Of a DNA stretch of 8,997 nucleotides, positions 6,151-8,997 are shown piece by piece. Each line of letters begins with the position of its first letter. Within the stretch, counting starts at the first letter, position 1. Origin of the DNA: Vulcanimicrobiota bacterium (GTDB lineage Bacteria > Vulcanimicrobiota > Vulcanimicrobiia > Vulcanimicrobiales > Vulcanimicrobiaceae). Made by a program: the position numbers and the translations under genes. The stretch spans positions 1 through 8,997 of the forward strand of contig JAFARW010000009.1 of the NCBI GenBank assembly GCA_019245275.1, given 5' to 3'. The notes beneath the pieces are model-generated. The model was given only the letters and a program-made list of their open reading frames with translations, did not search any database and was not told the origin of the DNA.

Positions 6151-7076
6151 GCCTCCTGGGGAAGGTCCGCGCCATCTTCGGGCGATCTCGCGAGACGCTG
6201 GCTGCCGTTCAGACGCTGGGTCGAGCCCGCAAGCCCATCGACGCCGCCTTCTGGGAAGAGCTCGAGGAAATACTCTTGCAGGCTGACTTCGGCGTCCCCA
6301 CGACCGAGAAGATCATCGGTGGCCTGCGCACCGTTGCCCGCCAAGAAGCCTGGCGCACGAGCGATCAGGCGATCGCGCGATTTCGCAAGGACGTGCAGCG
6401 ATTTCTGACGCTTCCGCATCCCGAACTGAATCTGACGCGCAAGCCGAGCGTCGTTCTTGTCGTCGGCGTTAACGGTAGCGGAAAGACGACAACGATCGGC
6501 AAGCTTGCAGCTTCGCTGCACGCGCAAGGCAAGAGAGTGCTCCTCGTTGCGGCAGATACGTTTCGCGCGGCTTCGGCGGAGCAGCTCGCTATTTGGGGCG
6601 AGCGAAGCAATGCAGAAGTCGTGCGCGGGCGCGAAGGTGCAGATCCGTCATCCGTCGTCTTTGACGGCATCGCGGCCGGCAAGGCGCGCGGCGTCGATGT
6701 GATCTTCATCGATACGGCCGGGCGCTTGCAGACGAAGAGCAATCTAATGGAAGAGTTGCGCAAGATGCGCCGCGTGATCGAACGGGAAACCGGTGAGCCG
6801 CCGGCAGAAACGCTTCTCGTTTTGGACGGAACCACGGGGCAGAATGCCGTCTCGCAAGCGCGGCTCTTTAACGAGGCAACCGCGTTGACCGGCGTGGTGA
6901 TGACGAAGCTCGATTCAACGGCGAAAGGTGGCGTGTTGCCGGCGGTCGTCGATGCTCTCGAGATTCCGATCAAGTTCGTCGGCCTGGGAGAGTCGATCGA
7001 GGCGCTGCGCCCGTTCGATCCTGCGGAGTTCATTGACGCGCTTTTTGAAGATGCGCCGGAGAGCGCCACGGCATAG
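6147..7076 (+). CDS. ftsY: Signal recognition particle receptor FtsY
   Basis: The 309-residue SRP GTPase docks ribosome-nascent-chain-SRP complexes at the membrane for co-translational insertion. It consists essentially of the N and G domains. N-domain helices span about 1-90. The G domain carries the P-loop GVNGSGKTT (107-115), DTFRAAS (137-143), DTAGR (189-193), GQN (231-233), TKLD (253-256) and the closing GLGE (279-282). The long acidic A domain of the E. coli protein is absent, as in many bacteria; a short amphipathic N-terminus (MSLLGKVRAIFGR) probably provides membrane contact. The GTG start is preceded by AGGGA (6136-6140) at 6-nt spacing. SRP protein Ffh was excluded because there is no C-terminal Met-rich M domain. 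The gene precedes recA by 73 nt with no clear terminator between, so the two may share a transcript. Confidence 0.97.
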   Translation: MSLLGKVRAIFGRSRETLAAVQTLGRARKPIDAAFWEELEEILLQADFGVPTTEKIIGGLRTVARQEAWRTSDQAIARFRKDVQRFLTLPHPELNLTRKPSVVLVVGVNGSGKTTTIGKLAASLHAQGKRVLLVAADTFRAASAEQLAIWGERSNAEVVRGREGADPSSVVFDGIAAGKARGVDVIFIDTAGRLQTKSNLMEELRKMRRVIERETGEPPAETLLVLDGTTGQNAVSQARLFNEATALTGVVMTKLDSTAKGGVLPAVVDALEIPIKFVGLGESIEALRPFDPAEFIDALFEDAPESATA

Positions 7077-7092
7077 TGCCATACAGTTGGCA
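7077..7092. repeat. Short inverted repeat between ftsY and recA
   Basis: TGCCA (7077-7081) and TGGCA (7088-7092) are perfect 5-bp arms around 6 nt, starting directly after the ftsY stop codon. It is too short and lacks a T-run, so it is unlikely to be a strong terminator. It could be a weak operator half-site pair or chance. The rest of 7093-7149 holds the recA ribosome-binding site but no promoter hexamers or GAAC-N4-GTTC site that I can support. Confidence 0.25.
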
Positions 7093-7137
7093 CCCTTGCG
7101 AGATAACGTGATGGTGCAAATAGAGAATCTAGAAGCT

Positions 7138-7143
7138 TAGGAG
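7138..7143 (+). promoter_or_regulatory. Strong recA ribosome-binding site
   Basis: TAGGAG lies 6 nt before the ATG at 7150, followed by an AT-rich spacer. It is the best Shine-Dalgarno on the + strand of the window and fixes the recA start. It fits high expression of recA relative to the neighbouring genes. Confidence 0.75.
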
Positions 7144-7149
7144 ATTAAA

Positions 7150-8175
7150 ATGTCGCAAGACGACCGGAATATCGCGCTCAACAATGCCCTCGCTCAGATC
7201 GAGCGGCAATTCGGCAAGGGCGCAATCATGAAGATGGGCGACTTTCAAGAGCGCATGGCCTTTGAGGTCGTGCCGAGCGGTTCGATCGCGCTCGACTTCG
7301 CGCTTGGAGTCGGCGGCTTTCCACGCGGTCGCGTCGTCGAGATCTTCGGTCCGGAATCGAGCGGCAAGACGACGCTTGCGCTGCACGCGATCGCCGAAGC
7401 ACAGAAGATGGGCGGTACGGCCGCCTTTATCGACGTCGAGCATGCGCTCGACCCGACATACGCATCGGCGCTCGGCATTGATCTCGACAACCTGCTCGTT
7501 TCGCAGCCGGATACCGGTGAACAGGCGCTCGATATCGCCGAGATGCTCGTGCGCAGCAATGCCGTCGACGTCGTTGTCGTCGACTCGGTTGCAGCGCTCG
7601 TAACGAAAGCCGAACTCGAAGGCGATATGGGCGATGCGCACGTTGGTTTGCAAGCGCGCTTGATGTCGCAGGCGCTGCGCAAGCTGACGTCGGCGATCTC
7701 GCGCTCGAAGTCGGTCATGATATTCATCAACCAACTGCGCGAGAAAGTCGGCGTTATGTTCGGCAATCCGGAAACGACCTCCGGCGGGCGCGCGCTGAAG
7801 TTCTACGCCTCGATCCGTCTCGACGTGCGCAAGCTCGAGCAGATCAAAGTCGGCCAAGAAGTCGTTGGTTCGCGCACGCGCGTCAAAGTCGTTAAGAACA
7901 AAGTCGCGCCCCCATTCCGTCAAGCGGAATTCGATATCACCTACGGTCACGGGATCTCGAAGATGGGCTCGATTCTCGACGTTGCGTTGGAGCGCAATAT
8001 CGTCGGCAAGAGTGGCTCTTGGTACACATACGGCGAGACGCGCATCGGTCAAGGCCGTGAAAACGCCAAGGCCTACCTCGAAGAGCATGCCGATCTTGCC
8101 GAAGAAATCAGCGCGCGGCTTCGCGAGAGCGCAGCCGTTCACTCGCGTAACGGGACGGCCACGGCAGTCGAGTAA
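7150..8175 (+). CDS. recA: Recombinase RecA
   Basis: The 341-residue protein forms ATP-dependent filaments on single-stranded DNA, performs homologous strand exchange and triggers LexA self-cleavage. Visible landmarks are the N-terminal oligomerisation helix (about 8-21), Walker A GPESSGKT (67-74), catalytic Glu97 in FIDVEHALDP, and Walker B VVVVDS (141-146). The L1 region is EGDMGD (157-162) and L2 is NQLREKVGVMFGNPETTSGG (194-213), where Gln195 couples ATP to DNA binding. The C-terminal domain follows from about 270. The tail is shorter and less acidic than that of E. coli. There is no intein or frameshift. The stop TAA overlaps the recX start by one base (TAATG), which points to translational coupling. 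Confidence 0.99.
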   Translation: MSQDDRNIALNNALAQIERQFGKGAIMKMGDFQERMAFEVVPSGSIALDFALGVGGFPRGRVVEIFGPESSGKTTLALHAIAEAQKMGGTAAFIDVEHALDPTYASALGIDLDNLLVSQPDTGEQALDIAEMLVRSNAVDVVVVDSVAALVTKAELEGDMGDAHVGLQARLMSQALRKLTSAISRSKSVMIFINQLREKVGVMFGNPETTSGGRALKFYASIRLDVRKLEQIKVGQEVVGSRTRVKVVKNKVAPPFRQAEFDITYGHGISKMGSILDVALERNIVGKSGSWYTYGETRIGQGRENAKAYLEEHADLAEEISARLRESAAVHSRNGTATAVE

Positions 8176-8612
8176 TGTCGGCGCTCGTCGCAGCGCTGCG
8201 CATCCTTGCGCGACGGCGCTTGACCGAGACGCAGTTGTGGCAGCGCTTGGAGCGCAAGGGATATTCGGGCGAAGAGATCCGTGACGCGATCGCGGATTGC
8301 AAGCGCAACGGTTACTTAGACGATCGGCTTTTCGCGGCGCTCTTCGTCGAACAAAAACGGAAACCGCTCGGCAACAGACGGCTCACGGGCGAACTGATCA
8401 AACGCGGTATCGACCGCAGCGTTGCAGCCGACGTCGTCGAGAATGCATCGGTCGACGAAGCCGAGCGCATCGACCTCGCGATCGAGAAGATCTTTCGCAC
8501 GAAGGAGCAGATGAGCTTTCCATCGGCGGCACGCGCATTGGAGCGTCTTGGCTTTCCGGCGCCGCTGATCTATCGCAAGTTGCGCGTGTTGGCACAGCAG
8601 GAGTTGGACTAA
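8175..8612 (+). CDS. recX: RecA regulator RecX
   Basis: The 145-residue, mostly helical protein matches RecX, which binds the RecA filament groove and usually limits its extension. Recognisable segments are RRLTETQLWQRLERKGYS (14-31), NGYLDDRLFAALFVE (45-59), KPLGNRRLTGELIKRGI (63-79) and the third repeat with ALERLGFPAPLIYRKL (121-136). These are the three tandem three-helix repeats of the family. Length is near the short end of the normal range. The ATG overlaps the recA stop, the classical recA-recX arrangement, so expression is probably coupled to recA and kept low by the absence of a good ribosome-binding site of its own. Confidence 0.95.
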   Translation: MSALVAALRILARRRLTETQLWQRLERKGYSGEEIRDAIADCKRNGYLDDRLFAALFVEQKRKPLGNRRLTGELIKRGIDRSVAADVVENASVDEAERIDLAIEKIFRTKEQMSFPSAARALERLGFPAPLIYRKLRVLAQQELD

Positions 8613-8640
8613 AGGCAAGCGGGCGGGCACTTATTCGCGT

Positions 8641-8997
8641 ATGCCGCCGGCGCGAGTTTTAATTGCCGAGAACGATGCGCCGACGCGTGAGCTTCTGGTG
8701 CAGCACGTCCGCAACGAAGGTTTCGAGACGCTCGCGGTTGCGGACGGCATGACGGCGCTGCGGGCAGCGCGGACCTGGGCGAACATCATGGTCCTCGAAG
8801 TGGGTCTGCCCGGAATCGAAGGTCTCGAGATTACGCGCCGGCTGCGCCGTGAGAAACATGATGTGCCGATCATTATGGTCAGTGCGCGAACCGACGAAAT
8901 CGACCGCGTCGTCGGCTTGGAAATCGGCGCCGACGATTACCTCTGCAAACCGTATTCGAATCGCGAACTGATTGCGCGCCTCAGGGCGATCTTGCGG
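8641..8997 (+). CDS. Response-regulator receiver domain with altered phosphorylation site (3' end beyond window)
   Basis: The first 119 residues form a complete CheY-like receiver domain, and the frame is open at the window end, so an output domain probably follows. Alignment by eye to PhoB/OmpR-type proteins gives RVLIAEND (5-12), VLEVGLPGIEG (51-61), MVSAR (79-83), GADDYLCKPYS (96-106). The phospho-acceptor Asp is replaced by Glu53 (codon GAA at 8797-8799), and the second Mg-binding acid is Asn11 instead of Asp. The switch residues Ser81, Tyr100 and Lys103 are kept. It therefore looks like an atypical, perhaps constitutively active or phosphorylation-independent regulator. The ATG is 28 nt after recX and has no clear ribosome-binding site; no kinase gene is visible. 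Family could be OmpR/PhoB-like, but the output domain is not in view. Confidence 0.9.
   Translation, partial: MPPARVLIAENDAPTRELLVQHVRNEGFETLAVADGMTALRAARTWANIMVLEVGLPGIEGLEITRRLRREKHDVPIIMVSARTDEIDRVVGLEIGADDYLCKPYSNRELIARLRAILR

Noticed and set aside
5513..6286. 257-codon + strand frame overlapping permease and ftsY
   Set aside because: It is extremely Arg-rich, overlaps two well-identified genes in another frame, and lacks any motif.
7129..8142. 337-codon open frame on the minus strand opposite recA
   Set aside because: It is antisense to a perfectly conserved recA; the long frame is a product of GC-rich codon bias and its translation resembles no protein family.
1..8997. CRISPR arrays, tRNAs, insertion sequences, toxin-antitoxin or phage-defence genes
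   Set aside because: No spaced direct repeats, no tRNA-like cloverleaf, no transposase motifs and no terminal inverted repeats were found; the coding content is housekeeping.

Overview
The window is dense, GC-rich bacterial chromosome with ordinary housekeeping content. I see no mobile element, CRISPR array, tRNA or rRNA. Short intergenic gaps, a GTG start (ftsY) and a TTG start (permease) fit a compact GC-rich genome. A K+-independent membrane pyrophosphatase, a DUF5069 protein, a geranylgeranyl-reductase-like flavoprotein and a Gram-positive/actinobacterial-type LexA-like palindrome together suggest an environmental lineage of the Terrabacteria side, possibly Eremiobacterota (WPS-2). That placement is inference with modest confidence; nothing here is diagnostic.

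Layout. Left part (1-3360): a small membrane protein on the + strand (3-404) meets, tail to tail with a 9-nt overlap, a minus-strand pair. That pair is hppA (1215-3359, proton-pumping pyrophosphatase) followed by a secreted M48 metalloprotease (396-1178). The 127-bp gap 3360-3486 is a divergent control region. It holds overlapping -10-like sequences for both directions and, on the minus strand, a nested inverted-repeat structure in the hppA leader that includes a terminator-like hairpin and covers the hppA ribosome-binding site.

Right part (3487-8997): everything is on the + strand with short gaps: a DUF5069 protein, a geranylgeranyl-reductase-family FAD oxidoreductase, a lone DppB-type ABC permease, ftsY, recA, recX and the start of a response regulator cut by the window end. 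ftsY (SRP receptor), recA (recombinase/SOS sensor) and recX (RecA modulator) form a plausible transcription unit. A perfect 9-bp inverted repeat with a TCGAAC-N4-GTTCGA core lies 24 nt before ftsY, and no such site lies directly before recA, so SOS control of recA may act from in front of ftsY.

Most interesting signals: (1) the nested leader structure before hppA; (2) the SOS-box-like palindrome placed before ftsY rather than recA; (3) a response regulator whose phospho-acceptor Asp is Glu (E53) and whose Mg-binding acidic pair is E-N; (4) a DppB-type permease without its DppC partner. No convincing novel multi-gene system is visible.
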